DNA of 64,000 bases from an uncultured Clostridia bacterium (GTDB lineage Bacteria; Bacillota; Clostridia; Christensenellales; Aristaeellaceae): assembly GCA_934632155.1 (NCBI GenBank), contig CAKTXZ010000003.1:62001-126000 (forward strand). Reading direction: 5' to 3'. Made by a program: the position numbers and the translations under genes. The notes under the pieces are model-generated. The model ran no database searches and was not told the origin of the DNA. It worked only from the letters and a program-made list of their open reading frames with translations. Position 1 is the stretch's first letter; every line of letters begins with the position of its first letter. Positions 1 to 9,914 of the stretch are shown in pieces.

Positions 1-1395
1 AACAGCGACGAAAACTATCTCTCATGGTCGCCCGGGCTGTATCCGGACGTGCTCGCGCCGCTTACGGGCGACGCGACGCTGCTGCCCTTCGGGCAATGGC
101 AGGCCTTTTACGGGGAAATTGTCGTGCCGGAAGGCGCGCGGCCGGGGGACTACACGGCGACGCTGACGCTGCGCGACGTGGAGGGCGCTGTGCTGGCACA
201 GGACGCGCTGACGCTGACCGTGCTGGACGCCGTACTTCCGCCGCAGCGGCTGATGCATACCGAATGGTTCCATGCCGATTGCTTGGCGGATTATTACGGC
301 GTGCCTGCCTTTTCGGAGGAGCATTGGCGCATCGTGGAGGCCTTTGTGCGCACGGCTGTCCGGCGGGGATGCAATATGCTGCTTACGCCGCACCTGACGC
401 CGGCGCTGGATACGCGCGTGGGCGGCGAACGCACCACGGTGCAGCTGGTGGATGTTTACGCGCAGGACGGCGGCTATCGCTTCGGCTTTGAAAAGCTGGA
501 TCGGTGGGTCGCCATGGCGGAGCGCTGCGGTATGAAGTATCTGGAAATGTCGCATTTGTTCACCCAATGGGGCGCAGAGGCCGCGCCGAAGGTGATGGTT
601 TGGGAAAACGGCGCGCCGGTTCGCCGCTTCGGGTGGGACACGCCCGCGGTCGGCGGCGCGTATACTGATTTTTTGCGGGCGTATCTGCCTGCGCTGACGG
701 CGCGCCTGAAGGCGCTGGGCGTGGCGGACAGAACGTATTTCCATATTTCGGATGAACCGCACGCGGCGCAGGTGGAAGGCTATCGCGCCGCCAAGCAGTC
801 CGTGGCGGATTGCCTCGCGGGCTTTCCGATCATGGATGCGCTGTCCGATTATGAGCTGACGAAGGTCTGCGGCATCGCCTGCCCTATCGTGGCCGAGGAC
901 GCGCTGGAGCCCTTCCTCGCCAACGGCGTATCGCCGCTGTGGGGCTACTATTGCTGCTGCCCGAGCCGGGAAATGCCCAACCGCTTTCTGCAAATGCCCC
1001 TGAGCCGTATGCGGGCGATGGGCGCGCTGTGGTGGCGCTATGGGCTGCAGGGCTTTTTGCATTGGGGCTATAATTTCTACAACGCCGTGCATTCGGTGGC
1101 GCATATCAATCCGTTTTTGGATACCGAGGCGGGCGGCGGCTTTCCGGCGGGCGATTCGTTTCTGGTGTATCCCGGCACGGGCGGAGAGCCGTGGGAATCG
1201 CTGCGGCTGACGACGCTGCATCAGGCCCTGCAGGATCTGCGCGCGCTGACGCTGCTGGAGGAGAAGATCGGCCATAAGGCCGCGCTTGCGCTGCTGGAGC
1301 AGGACGGCGCGCTGACGATGCGCGACTATCCGCGCGACAGTCGGGCGATGGAACGCCTGCGCGAGCGCGTGAATCAGGCGCTGGCAAACGGGTAA
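1..1395 (+). CDS. DUF4091 domain protein, GH123-like (5' partial)
   Basis: The reading frame is open from base 1, so the start lies outside the window; 464 residues are visible. The N-terminal part (to about residue 75) looks like a beta-sandwich. The rest resembles the DUF4091 family, which is related to the catalytic barrel of GH123 N-acetylgalactosaminidases. An HISDEPH segment carries an adjacent Asp-Glu pair (visible residues 251-252), as in the GH123 active site; this match is inferred from memory of the family. The barrel is rich in Trp and Tyr, as in sugar-binding enzymes. There is no signal peptide in the visible part. Glycan degradation would fit the sulfatases and mannosidase at the other end of the window, but the substrate is unknown. 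Confidence 0.75.
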   Translation, partial: NSDENYLSWSPGLYPDVLAPLTGDATLLPFGQWQAFYGEIVVPEGARPGDYTATLTLRDVEGAVLAQDALTLTVLDAVLPPQRLMHTEWFHADCLADYYGVPAFSEEHWRIVEAFVRTAVRRGCNMLLTPHLTPALDTRVGGERTTVQLVDVYAQDGGYRFGFEKLDRWVAMAERCGMKYLEMSHLFTQWGAEAAPKVMVWENGAPVRRFGWDTPAVGGAYTDFLRAYLPALTARLKALGVADRTYFHISDEPHAAQVEGYRAAKQSVADCLAGFPIMDALSDYELTKVCGIACPIVAEDALEPFLANGVSPLWGYYCCCPSREMPNRFLQMPLSRMRAMGALWWRYGLQGFLHWGYNFYNAVHSVAHINPFLDTEAGGGFPAGDSFLVYPGTGGEPWESLRLTTLHQALQDLRALTLLEEKIGHKAALALLEQDGALTMRDYPRDSRAMERLRERVNQALANG

Positions 1396-1666
1396 GCCGC
1401 GCCTGCGAAGAAATTCTATGCGCCTTTACCATATGCTGCGCTGAAGGCGCGCCGGCTTCCTTGGGCGGTGAAGCGGCTGCCGGCTTCGGCTTTTGCCCGG
1501 TCGCCTGCAAAATGCGGGAAGGAAGCCTTGACTTCCGTTCAAAAATTACTTTCCCGCTTGATTTTCTTGGGCTGCTTTTCTTTGCATGGTGCACAATAGA
1601 AAAAACGGGCGCTGTTATGCGTCGGTCCAGTCTGTCCCAAAAGTCTCGTTAAAGCTCCGGGGATGA

Positions 1667-1695
1667 ATGAAGGGGCCGCAGCCCCTTCATTTTTT
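1667..1695 (+). terminator. Rho-independent terminator after the DUF4091 gene
   Basis: Perfect 10-bp stem (1667-1676 with 1681-1690), CGCA loop, then a T run. It is the first of several hairpins between convergent genes. Confidence 0.85.
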
Positions 1696-1702
1696 ATCCG
1701 CA

Positions 1703-1884
1703 GAACCGGCTTTGCCGGTTCGAGGAGCGGTAGGAACGACCGCTTCCGCGATCATTTTCCGACCGTAAGCCGTAGGCTTACAGGAAAATGATGTTTCAAA
1801 TGCAAGACCGCTAAAGCGGTCTTGCATTTGCAGACTGTCGAAAAAAATTTTCGACAGTCCGGACGGGCGCTGTTATGCGCCCGT
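1703..1884. repeat. Array of five consecutive intergenic hairpins
   Basis: Five inverted repeats follow each other: 1703-1721 (8-bp stem), 1751-1792 (nested stems of 10 and 7 bp), 1798-1829 (14-bp perfect stem), 1833-1859 (12-bp perfect stem) and 1863-1884 (8-bp stem). They lie between the 3' ends of convergent genes, so some may end transcription from either side. The part 1763-1811 recurs at 22632-22680 in the other orientation, so the array contains a dispersed repeat. The rest of 1396-1901 shows no gene. Confidence 0.8.
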
Positions 1885-1901
1885 TCTTTATGCATTGGGG
1901 G

Positions 1902-4172
1902 TTATTTCCCGCGCTTTCTATACCGCGCGCCGTTTTTCCGCAGCATGCGCCGGAGCACGGCGCGCAGGCGTACCGGCCATGGCGCGGCGCGCTTGAGGAC
2001 TTCGTAGTACGCGGCAAAGGGCGCGGCGTCGGCGGGATGGTTGCCGTATATCTGCGCGGCCATCGCTTCGCAAAGCGGCGCGAAGCCGGGCAGACGCTTG
2101 GCGCAGAGGCGCGCGTCGGCGCGGGCGGCAAAATCCTGCAGCGTTTCCTGCGGCAATCGCCCGCATTTTTGCAGCGCCAGCAGCAGGCAGATCGCGTCGA
2201 ACAGCAGCCGCGCCCCACGCTCGGGACGGCGGGCGGCGGCGCGCCGCGGCTCAGTTTGGAAATAGCGCAGGGCAAGCAGCGCGATCAACAGCAGCAGCGC
2301 AAACAGCAGCCACAGCCAGCGCGGCGGCTGCGACCGGGGGCTTTCCTCCCCGGCGGGCGTCGGCGCGGGCGTGGTCGTCGGCGCGGCCTGATGAGGCGCG
2401 GGCGACGGGGTGGGCGCTTCGCTCGGCGCGGAGGCGGGCGTTTCCTGCTCGGGCTCCTGTTCAGGCTCGGGGCTGGGCGACGGGGTGGGAATAGGCGTGG
2501 GCGCGTTGGGCGGCGTGGTGGAATTCGGGGCGTCGCTGTCGCCGCGGTCGTTGTCGTTGCGCGGCGTAGGGTCAAAATCCAGCCAGCCGAAGCCGTTGAG
2601 ATAAATCTCCGTCCACGCGTGCGCATGCTCGCCCGTTACCAGCGCCACGCCGTTTTCGTCCGGCACGGCTACATAGCCGGTTACGTACCGTGCGGGGATA
2701 TCCAGCGTTCGGCATAAAACCGTCATGGCGGAGGCGAAATAGGTGCAGTAGCCTTCCTTTGCGCCCAGCAGGAACCACGCGACGAAGTCCACGTTGTCCG
2801 GCGGCGTCTGCGCGTCCAGCGTGTAGCGGTAATTTGCGCGCAGATAATCCTGCAGCGCCAGCGCCTTTTCATAGTCGGTTGCTTTACCTGCCGTAACCTG
2901 CCGCGCAATGTTGAAAATGTCCTGCTGGATGTGGCTGGGCAGGATTGTGTATGTGCGGTGAACGTCCGCGTAGTTCTCGTCCTTTTCCGCGGCGCAGGCG
3001 GCGATGATCCGTTCGGTGGCCGCGTCGCCCGGCGCGAAGGGAAGGTAGGTAACCTGATAAGCGTCGCCCGTGGCGGTGTCGCGCGTGAGGAACAGCTCGC
3101 CGGCGTTGTTGAAATAGAGCACCATGCGCTCGCTTTCCAGCTGAAGGTTTTGCGTGTGCGCGGGCGCGAACAGCGTGGTTGTGCCGCCGCTGAGCATATG
3201 AATTCGCAGCGTTTGCGGCGAAGCCGCGCCCGATGCGGCGGGCCGGTTCAGGTCAAACAGCGTATCGCGCAGCGCGGAAAAACGCGGCGAAGCGTACAGA
3301 TAACGCCGGGAGGAAAGCGTGTCGTACCAATTCAGCCCCGAATAATCGTTATACGTACGTCCGCGCAGCAGCACGACGCGGTCGGTTACGACCTCCATTG
3401 CGCTGGCGCGCTCGGGAAGCGCCGGGCCGCCCAGCTGATCCTTCAATGGCTGATAGCCCTCGTCCGTCAGTGAAAAGGAGGTTCGGAAGTCGTTGAAGAG
3501 CAGATAATCCTCCATAAACTGCCGCACCCGATTCGCGGCCTTTTCCCCCGCGGGCAGCGGAGAGGGCCGTGCGGGCGTGAGGAAAAAAGCGCAGGCGGTC
3601 AGCAGCGCCGCGATGACCAGCGCCATCCAATGCCGCGCGTTGGCGCGCATGAGCATAATCAGCAGCCCGGCGGCGGCGGGAAGCGCGTAGAGCAATAGCT
3701 GCGCCCGCCCGTCGAACAGGAAGCACAGCCCGATCGTCAGCGTAACGCACAGCACTGCCAGCGGGATGGTATCGTCCCACGCCAGCGCGCAGGCGAGCAG
3801 CGAAAACAGCATGCATAATGTCAGCCGCGCCGTATCGGCGTAGGGCAGCGCCGCGTCGGGTATGCCGCGAAGGGACAAAAACGCGGCCTTGGCCAGCTGC
3901 ACCGCCGAAAAAACGGGTCCGCCGCCCAGCGCGCCCCATGCGCCCAGCGCGACCAGCAGCGCTACGGGCAAAAGCCATTTGCGCTGCAGCCGCACGGAAA
4001 ACAGCGCCTCCAGCGTCAGCGTCATGCCGCCGCATAAAAGCGCGGCGGGCCAGAGCGGCTGCGCGGGAAAAATCGCGCCCAGCGCGCACAGGCTCATGCC
4101 CAGCGAAAGCAGCAGCGCGGTCAGAAAACGCACGGCGCCCTCGCGTATTTTGGCGTTAGGCAGGCGTAACAT
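1902..4172 (-). CDS. Membrane transglutaminase-like protein (TgpA/DUF3488-DUF4129 type)
   Basis: 756 residues. The N-terminal ~200 residues form several membrane helices. A transglutaminase core follows with the Cys-His-Asp triad at about C476 (GYCTYFASA), H518 (EHAHAWTEIYL) and D534 (LDFDPTP). Next come a Pro/Thr/Ser-rich linker, one membrane helix and a DUF4129-like cytoplasmic tail. The start at 4172 is chosen because GGAGGTG precedes it; an in-frame ATG farther upstream has no such site. The gene overlaps the 3' end of the DUF58 gene by 17 bases, so it is the last gene of a MoxR-DUF58-transglutaminase operon. This trio is common in bacteria; the proteins probably act on cell-envelope proteins, but their substrate is not known. 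Confidence 0.88.
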   Translation of the reverse strand: MLRLPNAKIREGAVRFLTALLLSLGMSLCALGAIFPAQPLWPAALLCGGMTLTLEALFSVRLQRKWLLPVALLVALGAWGALGGGPVFSAVQLAKAAFLSLRGIPDAALPYADTARLTLCMLFSLLACALAWDDTIPLAVLCVTLTIGLCFLFDGRAQLLLYALPAAAGLLIMLMRANARHWMALVIAALLTACAFFLTPARPSPLPAGEKAANRVRQFMEDYLLFNDFRTSFSLTDEGYQPLKDQLGGPALPERASAMEVVTDRVVLLRGRTYNDYSGLNWYDTLSSRRYLYASPRFSALRDTLFDLNRPAASGAASPQTLRIHMLSGGTTTLFAPAHTQNLQLESERMVLYFNNAGELFLTRDTATGDAYQVTYLPFAPGDAATERIIAACAAEKDENYADVHRTYTILPSHIQQDIFNIARQVTAGKATDYEKALALQDYLRANYRYTLDAQTPPDNVDFVAWFLLGAKEGYCTYFASAMTVLCRTLDIPARYVTGYVAVPDENGVALVTGEHAHAWTEIYLNGFGWLDFDPTPRNDNDRGDSDAPNSTTPPNAPTPIPTPSPSPEPEQEPEQETPASAPSEAPTPSPAPHQAAPTTTPAPTPAGEESPRSQPPRWLWLLFALLLLIALLALRYFQTEPRRAAARRPERGARLLFDAICLLLALQKCGRLPQETLQDFAARADARLCAKRLPGFAPLCEAMAAQIYGNHPADAAPFAAYYEVLKRAAPWPVRLRAVLRRMLRKNGARYRKRGK

Positions 4173-5307
4173 AGCACACCTCCACCAAATGATGCTGCAG
4201 ACTTGCAACAAAGGGCTGATAGGACGGGTCGTCCGGCCTGAACGTCACCAGATACAGCCGCACGCTGGGCCCCATGCGCCGGATGTGGCCGACGGCTTCG
4301 ACAATCGGCGCGTTCAGGCGGGTGGTGATGACGATCGTAGCGCCCGTTCGGCGCATGCGGCGCAGCTCCAGATTCAGTACGCGGGAAAAATCCTCGTCCT
4401 CGTCAAAGGCTTGCGACGCCAGCATTTCCTGCAGCAGGGAAAAGGCCGCCGCATTGTCGGACGAAAACTCGTTTGCGCCCTTTCCGTAGATGGGCAGCCG
4501 CACGGGGCTGCCGTCGTCCGTTTGCAGGCGCGCCACCGCCACCGCCGTTTCGCACAGCGCGTCGCGCAGGCGCTCCTTGCCCTCGGGCAGGCCCTCGCCG
4601 CCGCAGGGCGCTGCGCAGTCCAGCAGGATCAGGGTGTCAGGCGGCGCGGGCGTTTCAAACCGGCGCACCACCAGCTCCCGCCGGCGGGAGGACAGCTTCC
4701 AGTGAATCCGCTTCATGGCGTCGCCCGGGCGATAGGCGCGGGTATCCTCCGGCGCGTTGTAGTCCTCCTGGGTGCGGCTCAGCGCGGCGCCGCCTTCGTC
4801 GCCAAGGTTCAGGGTGGGCTTGTCGATATGGAAGGGCTTGGGCAGCACAAGCAGCGCCTCCCGCAGCGGCGGCGCTTTTTTCTTCATTTCAAATAGGCCG
4901 AATAGATCGGTCACGATTAGTTGCTTTATCCCCGCCTCCGTGCAGCCGACATGCCGCGCCGCAAGCGTCAGTCGGCGCTGATCGTCATGAAAGGGCGGCA
5001 GCGGCGCGGCGTATTCGTTCATTTGGCCGCCCGAAAGATAGCGCACCGTGACGGGCGCGACCGGAAGCGGGCAACGCTGCCAGAGCGTCAGGTTCAGCTC
5101 CGCCGTTTCCCCGCGGACGACCGCGCGCGCGCCGAGCCATTGCCTGCACCCCAGCGAAAGGCGCGCCAGCAGGCAGCTGACCAGCGCGTAGGCCATGACC
5201 GCCGACAGCAGCGCCGCGATGAAATAATACAGCGTACCGCCCACGGACAGCGCGCACAGCCATGCGGCGGCGAGGGCGGAGGCCATGCCCAGCCCGCGGC
5301 GCGTCAT
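4156..5307 (-). CDS. DUF58 domain-containing membrane protein
   Basis: 383 residues. Two hydrophobic helices lie near the N-terminus (about residues 7-45). The DUF58 signature YRPGDAMKRIHWKLSSRR sits near residues 190-210, followed by a VWA-like fold with LLDCAAP. Proteins of this family work with a MoxR ATPase and a membrane transglutaminase, exactly the genes on either side. The start codon overlaps the MoxR stop (ATGA at 5304-5307), so translation is coupled. No metal or substrate role can be read from the sequence. Confidence 0.9.
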   Translation of the reverse strand: MTRRGLGMASALAAAWLCALSVGGTLYYFIAALLSAVMAYALVSCLLARLSLGCRQWLGARAVVRGETAELNLTLWQRCPLPVAPVTVRYLSGGQMNEYAAPLPPFHDDQRRLTLAARHVGCTEAGIKQLIVTDLFGLFEMKKKAPPLREALLVLPKPFHIDKPTLNLGDEGGAALSRTQEDYNAPEDTRAYRPGDAMKRIHWKLSSRRRELVVRRFETPAPPDTLILLDCAAPCGGEGLPEGKERLRDALCETAVAVARLQTDDGSPVRLPIYGKGANEFSSDNAAAFSLLQEMLASQAFDEDEDFSRVLNLELRRMRRTGATIVITTRLNAPIVEAVGHIRRMGPSVRLYLVTFRPDDPSYQPFVASLQHHLVEVCYVTPA

Positions 5308-6260
5308 CGTCCGGTCGGCACGGGCACGGTCTCAATCAGCTGGGACAGCACCTGCTGTGCCGATACGCCCTTCATGCGCGCCTCGGGCGTAAGAATCAGG
5401 CGGTGGGAAAGCACGGGCAGCGCCATGCGGCGAATATCGTCGGGCAGCACGTAATCGCGCCCGGACAGCAGCGCGCAGGCCTGCGCAGCCCGCAAAAGCG
5501 CAATCGCTCCGCGGGGGGATGCGCCAAGCTGCAGCGCGGCGTGCCCGCGCGTCATGGCTACGATGCTGGCGATATAGCTGCGCGCCTCGCGGCTGGCGTA
5601 TATCGTGCCCACCTGCTCCTGCATGGCGATGATTTCCTCCGCTCCGCATACGGGCGCGAGCGTCTGCATGGGCTTGACCTGACCGCTATAGCGTTCCAGC
5701 ACGTCGATTTCCTCCTCGACGGTGGGATAGCCGATGGCAATGCGCATGAAGAAACGGTCCATCTGCGCCTCGGGCAGCGGATACGTTCCCACAAAATCGA
5801 CGGGATTTTGCGTCGCCAGCACCATAAAGGGCTTGGGCAGAAGGTGCGTTACGCCGTCGACGGTTACCTGCCCTTCCTCCATAACCTCCAGCAGGCTGGA
5901 CTGCGTTTTGGGCGACGTGCGGTTGATTTCGTCCGCCAGCACGATCTGGCTCATGACCGCGCCGGGCTTGAATTCCATTTCGCCCGTCTGGATGCTTACC
6001 AGTGTAAAGCCCGTCACGTCCGACGGCGTTACGTCGGGCGTGAATTGAATGCGTTTGAACGAGCATTGCAGCGATTTTGCCAGCGCGGCGGCCATCGTCG
6101 TTTTGCCGACGCCCGGCACATCCTCGATCAGTACATGGCCGCGGCAAATCAGCGAAATCAGTAAAAGCTCAATCGCTTCGTCCTTGCCCACGATCACACG
6201 GCGAATATTCTGCTGCAGGGCGTATACCAGCGGACGCGGCTGGGCGGGTGTGGTTTGCAT
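5304..6260 (-). CDS. MoxR-family AAA ATPase
   Basis: 318 residues, the usual length for MoxR. Walker A (DVPGVGKTT) is at residues ~47-55, Walker B is in LADEINR, and an arginine-rich sensor region follows (MDRFFMRI). MoxR ATPases act as chaperone-like partners of DUF58/VWA proteins. The start at 6260 follows a GGAG site; the frame extends upstream to 6374, but that part is poorly conserved in character and lacks a ribosome site. It is the first gene of the three-gene operon running to 1902. Confidence 0.92.
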   Translation of the reverse strand: MQTTPAQPRPLVYALQQNIRRVIVGKDEAIELLLISLICRGHVLIEDVPGVGKTTMAAALAKSLQCSFKRIQFTPDVTPSDVTGFTLVSIQTGEMEFKPGAVMSQIVLADEINRTSPKTQSSLLEVMEEGQVTVDGVTHLLPKPFMVLATQNPVDFVGTYPLPEAQMDRFFMRIAIGYPTVEEEIDVLERYSGQVKPMQTLAPVCGAEEIIAMQEQVGTIYASREARSYIASIVAMTRGHAALQLGASPRGAIALLRAAQACALLSGRDYVLPDDIRRMALPVLSHRLILTPEARMKGVSAQQVLSQLIETVPVPTGR

Positions 6261-6473
6261 AGGAGCGCTCCTTTCCAAAAACAAAAGCGGCGAATCCGCA
6301 GGGACAGCGTATACAGGCATAGCCTGCCCGAAACCAGCTTCCAGTATACCAAATACGACGCGCAAATGCAACATTATTCGACATATATATGTAAAACTTT
6401 TGCAACATTTACTTTACTGGCCTGCGGGTACGGCGGAAATAAGAAAATGTTACAATAATATGAAATTCTATCC

Positions 6474-6502
6474 TTGACATTGTTACATGCGTGTCATAAA
6501 AT
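6474..6502 (+). promoter_or_regulatory. Sigma-A promoter for the peptidoglycan-binding protein
   Basis: TTGACA (6474-6479), 17-bp spacer, TAAAAT (6497-6502), about 95 bases before the ATG at 6597. The 6261-6596 interval separates divergent genes, is AT-rich between 6360 and 6500, and contains a 12-bp perfect palindrome (ACATATATATGT) near 6380-6391 that could serve the MoxR side. Confidence 0.8.
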
Positions 6503-6596
6503 AGAGAAAGGCTGGGGCGGCAGCCTTATTTGGGCGGTCGCCGCCATTTTGTCAAGGAAAACATTCGATTTTTTCCCCGGATGGAGGACGCAAGAA

Positions 6597-9500
6597 ATGA
6601 TGAAAACACGCCGGATGCAAAAGTGGATTGCCCTGATGCTGGCGCTTGTCTGCCTGTTTCCATGGCCGGGCGCGGAAGCGGCGTCAGCCTATCCCTACAC
6701 CGCCTTTACGACGGCCAGCCTTCGGCTGCGCCAGCGCCCGTCGGACAGCGCGCAGATTCTTTGCACGATTCCGCGCGGCGACGCCGTGCTGGTAACGGGC
6801 GAAAGCGGCCTGTACGCCATCGTGCAATACGAGGGGCGGGAGGGCTATGCGCTCAAAAGCTACCTGACAAGCGAGGGCGGCGCGCAGGCTCCGACCACGG
6901 CGCAAACGCCCTCGCCGGCGGCGTCATCAAATTATACGCTTTTGTACAGCGGCAATACGGGCGAGGAAGTAACCGCGCTGCAGCAGGCGCTGGACGAGCT
7001 GGGATTTTATTCCGGCGCGGCGGACGGCATTTTCGGCGCGGGCACCAAGAACGCCGTGCTGGCCTTTCAGCTGAAAAACGGCCTGAGCCAGACGGGGACG
7101 GCGGACGAAGCCACGCAGACGCTGCTTTATGAGGGCAAGCCGCTCAACAGCCGCGGCAGGAAGACTGCGGTCAAGACCGTTTCGCCCGCCGCCAACGCCG
7201 TTGTCGCCAGCGGCGGTACGGGCGCGATGGTCAGCAAGCTGCAGTCGCGCCTGCGCGAGCTGGGCTATTATTCCGGCTTTGTGGACGGCATTTGCGGCGC
7301 GGGTACGGTTTCCGCCATCCGAGCGTTTCAGAAAAAGGCCGGCCTGAAGCAGACGGGAAAGGCGGACGAAACGACCCGGTCGCTGCTTTACGCCGCCACC
7401 GCGCCGCGCAAAAACGCAACCGCCACGCCGGCGAACGCGCCCGAGCAGACCGCGATTCCCACCAACGCGCCCACCGCCGTGCCCGCCGCGGCGTATCCCT
7501 TCTCCACCTATACGCTCGTGTCGGTCAACATGCGTAAGGCGCCCAGCGCCTCCGCGGCGCGTATGCTGACCATTCCCAAGGGCGCGGAGATTTCCGTTCT
7601 TGCGATGGAAAACGGCTTTCTCAAGGTCACCTACGGCAATCAAACGGGCTATGTCGCGCAGGATTATGTGCTGGTTCCCACGCAGTATCTGCCGGGCAAA
7701 ACGCTGACCGGCGACGCCCAAGCGCAGCAGGATTACGCATACCTGAAATTCGGCGCGACGGGGCAGAACGTGATCGCGCTGCAAGAAGCGCTGCGTGAAA
7801 TGGGCTTTATGACCGCCGCTGCCGACGGCACGTTCGGCACCTCTACGCTGACCGCCGTCAAGGCCTTTCAGAGCAAAAACGGCCTGCGTCAGGACGGCGA
7901 GGCGACTCCGGAAATGCAGAAGCTGATTTTCGAGGGCCGCCCCAAGAATAGCAAGGGCAAGAGCTATACCGTCAAAACCGTTCCTAACGTCGCCTATTTT
8001 CAGATGGTGGAGGGCGATAAGGGCGAGCCGGTCAAGGCCCTGCAAACGGCGCTTTCGGCGCTGGCATATTATTCCGGCGCGATCAGCGGCATTTTTGACC
8101 GTGCGACGGATCGCGCGGTGCGCAAATTCCAGTCCGAGCATCACCTGACGGTGGACGGCAAAGCGGGCGAAAAAACGCTGCGGCTGCTCTATGCGCTGGC
8201 CGCAAAGCCAACGCCCACGCCGGATATTCCCTACGATCAGCCCACCGTGCAGCCCACCAACACGCCCATTACGGCGGCCAACGTGGTCGTCATGCGCGCC
8301 GGAACGCGCGGAACGGCCGTGCAGCGGCTGCAGAAGCGGCTGATGGAGCTGGGCTATTACACCTGCTCCGCAGACGCGGTGTACGACAGCGACGACATTG
8401 CCGCCGTGCGTTCCTTCCAGCAGCGCAACGGCTTGAAGGTTGACGGCGTGGCGGGGCTGGATACGCAGCAGCTGCTCTACAGCGATAAGGCGCTGCCCGC
8501 CATCCTGATTACGCCCACCCCCATACCCACGCCGCCGCCCGCGCAGCCCGGTCTTCCCGTGCCCACCGCCATCGCGCCCCCCCCTGCCGTGTCCCTGCCG
8601 GATATGACGCTTACCCTTCGGACGGGCGCAAGCGGCGAGGCGGTTGTCGTCCTGCAGACCGCGCTGCGGACGCTGGGCTACTATCAGGGCGATATCGACG
8701 GCCAGTATGGCCGTGGAACGATGACCGCGGTGATCCTCTTCCAGCGTCAAAATGGCCTGAAGGCGGACGGCGTAGCGGGCCCCGCTACCTTGACCAAGCT
8801 TTACAGCCCGGGCGGCACCGTGAACGTTCCGACGGCGACGCCGCTTCCCGCCCCCCTTCTTCCCGATACGCAGCCTGATATTTCCACCAACGTTACGCTG
8901 AAGATGGGCTCGTCGGGCAGTGCTGTTCGCAGCATGCAGCAGCGGCTGGTGACGCTGGGCTACCTGAACGCCGCGGATGGTATCTTTGGCGCGAAGACCT
9001 ATGCCGCCGTCAAGAGCTTCCAGAAGCGCAACAGCCTCTCCAGCGACGGCGTGGCGGGCAAGATGACGCTTGCGCGGCTCAATTCCTCTGCCGCTATTCC
9101 TGCGGCAGGCAAGACAATTCTGCCGGATTCCGGCAATAACGCCAATACCGGCACGTTTACCGCGCCCAAGGCGTCCGAGGTTCGCTATGCCAACTGGTAT
9201 TCCGAAATCCGCGCGCGCGCCAAGCTGATGCCAAACGTAGTGATCTATGACCCGGATTCGGGGCTGCATTATAACCTGCACATGTTCTCCTTCGGCAAGC
9301 ACGCCGATTCCGAGCCGCCCACCGCGGCCGATACCGCCATCATGAATCAGGTCTGCGGCGTAAACAGCTGGCGTGCAAAATATGTTTGGGTCATCTTCAG
9401 CGACGGCCGGGTTTACATTGCCTCGACCCACAGCCACGGCCACACTGTCGACCATACCGCCAATAACGACCTGACCGGCCATATCTGCCTGCATTTCCCC

Positions 9501-9599
9501 CGCGTGATGAGCGAGGCCGAGGCGACGGGCCCCTATGCCGTCAGCCATCAGAAGGAAATTCTGTGGGGCTGGGAGCTTACGCAGGCCATGATTCGCTGA
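6597..9599 (+). CDS. Secreted protein with seven peptidoglycan-binding repeats and two SH3 domains
   Basis: About 1000 residues with a signal peptide (residues 1-29, cleavage near AEAAS). The order is: SH3-like domain, two PG_binding_1 repeats, second SH3-like domain, then five more PG_binding_1 repeats, each with a GYYSGxxDGxFG-type core and an AVxxFQ helix. Pro/Thr linkers join them. The last ~135 residues form a different domain rich in His and Trp (THSHGHTVDHTANND, then GHICLHFPR) that I cannot assign; its GHICLHF resembles the Cys-His site of murein-processing enzymes, but no L,D-transpeptidase SHGC motif is present. The protein probably binds the cell wall or spore cortex. GGAGG at 6583-6587 sets the start. 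Confidence 0.85.
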   Translation: MMKTRRMQKWIALMLALVCLFPWPGAEAASAYPYTAFTTASLRLRQRPSDSAQILCTIPRGDAVLVTGESGLYAIVQYEGREGYALKSYLTSEGGAQAPTTAQTPSPAASSNYTLLYSGNTGEEVTALQQALDELGFYSGAADGIFGAGTKNAVLAFQLKNGLSQTGTADEATQTLLYEGKPLNSRGRKTAVKTVSPAANAVVASGGTGAMVSKLQSRLRELGYYSGFVDGICGAGTVSAIRAFQKKAGLKQTGKADETTRSLLYAATAPRKNATATPANAPEQTAIPTNAPTAVPAAAYPFSTYTLVSVNMRKAPSASAARMLTIPKGAEISVLAMENGFLKVTYGNQTGYVAQDYVLVPTQYLPGKTLTGDAQAQQDYAYLKFGATGQNVIALQEALREMGFMTAAADGTFGTSTLTAVKAFQSKNGLRQDGEATPEMQKLIFEGRPKNSKGKSYTVKTVPNVAYFQMVEGDKGEPVKALQTALSALAYYSGAISGIFDRATDRAVRKFQSEHHLTVDGKAGEKTLRLLYALAAKPTPTPDIPYDQPTVQPTNTPITAANVVVMRAGTRGTAVQRLQKRLMELGYYTCSADAVYDSDDIAAVRSFQQRNGLKVDGVAGLDTQQLLYSDKALPAILITPTPIPTPPPAQPGLPVPTAIAPPPAVSLPDMTLTLRTGASGEAVVVLQTALRTLGYYQGDIDGQYGRGTMTAVILFQRQNGLKADGVAGPATLTKLYSPGGTVNVPTATPLPAPLLPDTQPDISTNVTLKMGSSGSAVRSMQQRLVTLGYLNAADGIFGAKTYAAVKSFQKRNSLSSDGVAGKMTLARLNSSAAIPAAGKTILPDSGNNANTGTFTAPKASEVRYANWYSEIRARAKLMPNVVIYDPDSGLHYNLHMFSFGKHADSEPPTAADTAIMNQVCGVNSWRAKYVWVIFSDGRVYIASTHSHGHTVDHTANNDLTGHICLHFPRVMSEAEATGPYAVSHQKEILWGWELTQAMIR

Positions 9600-9743
9600 T
9601 GCGATTTTCTGTAATATGCGTTCGTTGATCGCATCCGGCGGCAGGATGGCCTGAGAAGCGGAAAGGCGCTGCGCGGGAAACCGCACCGAACGGCGGCTTT
9701 CCCCCCCTTCCTTCCTTTGAAAAAGCGATTGAGAAAACCTGCA

Positions 9744-9809
9744 ATCAATCCAAAAACGCTCTGACGCACGGGCCTTGTGCCTGCGCGCCGGAGCGCTTTT
9801 GGTTGATTC
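9744..9809. terminator. Bidirectional terminator between convergent genes
   Basis: Arms 9744-9762 and 9792-9809 pair almost fully, with A-rich and T-rich outer ends on both strands. It lies between the 3' ends of the peptidoglycan-binding gene and the anti-sigma gene. The rest of 9600-9914 shows no gene. Confidence 0.7.
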
Positions 9810-9914
9810 GGTTTGTTTCTGAACGCAGCGCCTTTCATTATTTGGCCGAGCGGGCGCGAAAAGCGCTTCGCCTATCGCCGCATGCCTGCCGAAAAATCGC
9901 ATGCCGGCGCGGAT

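Noticed and set aside
6927..9902. A 991-codon open frame on the minus strand
   Set aside because: Antisense to the repeated peptidoglycan-binding gene; repeats copied in another frame only.
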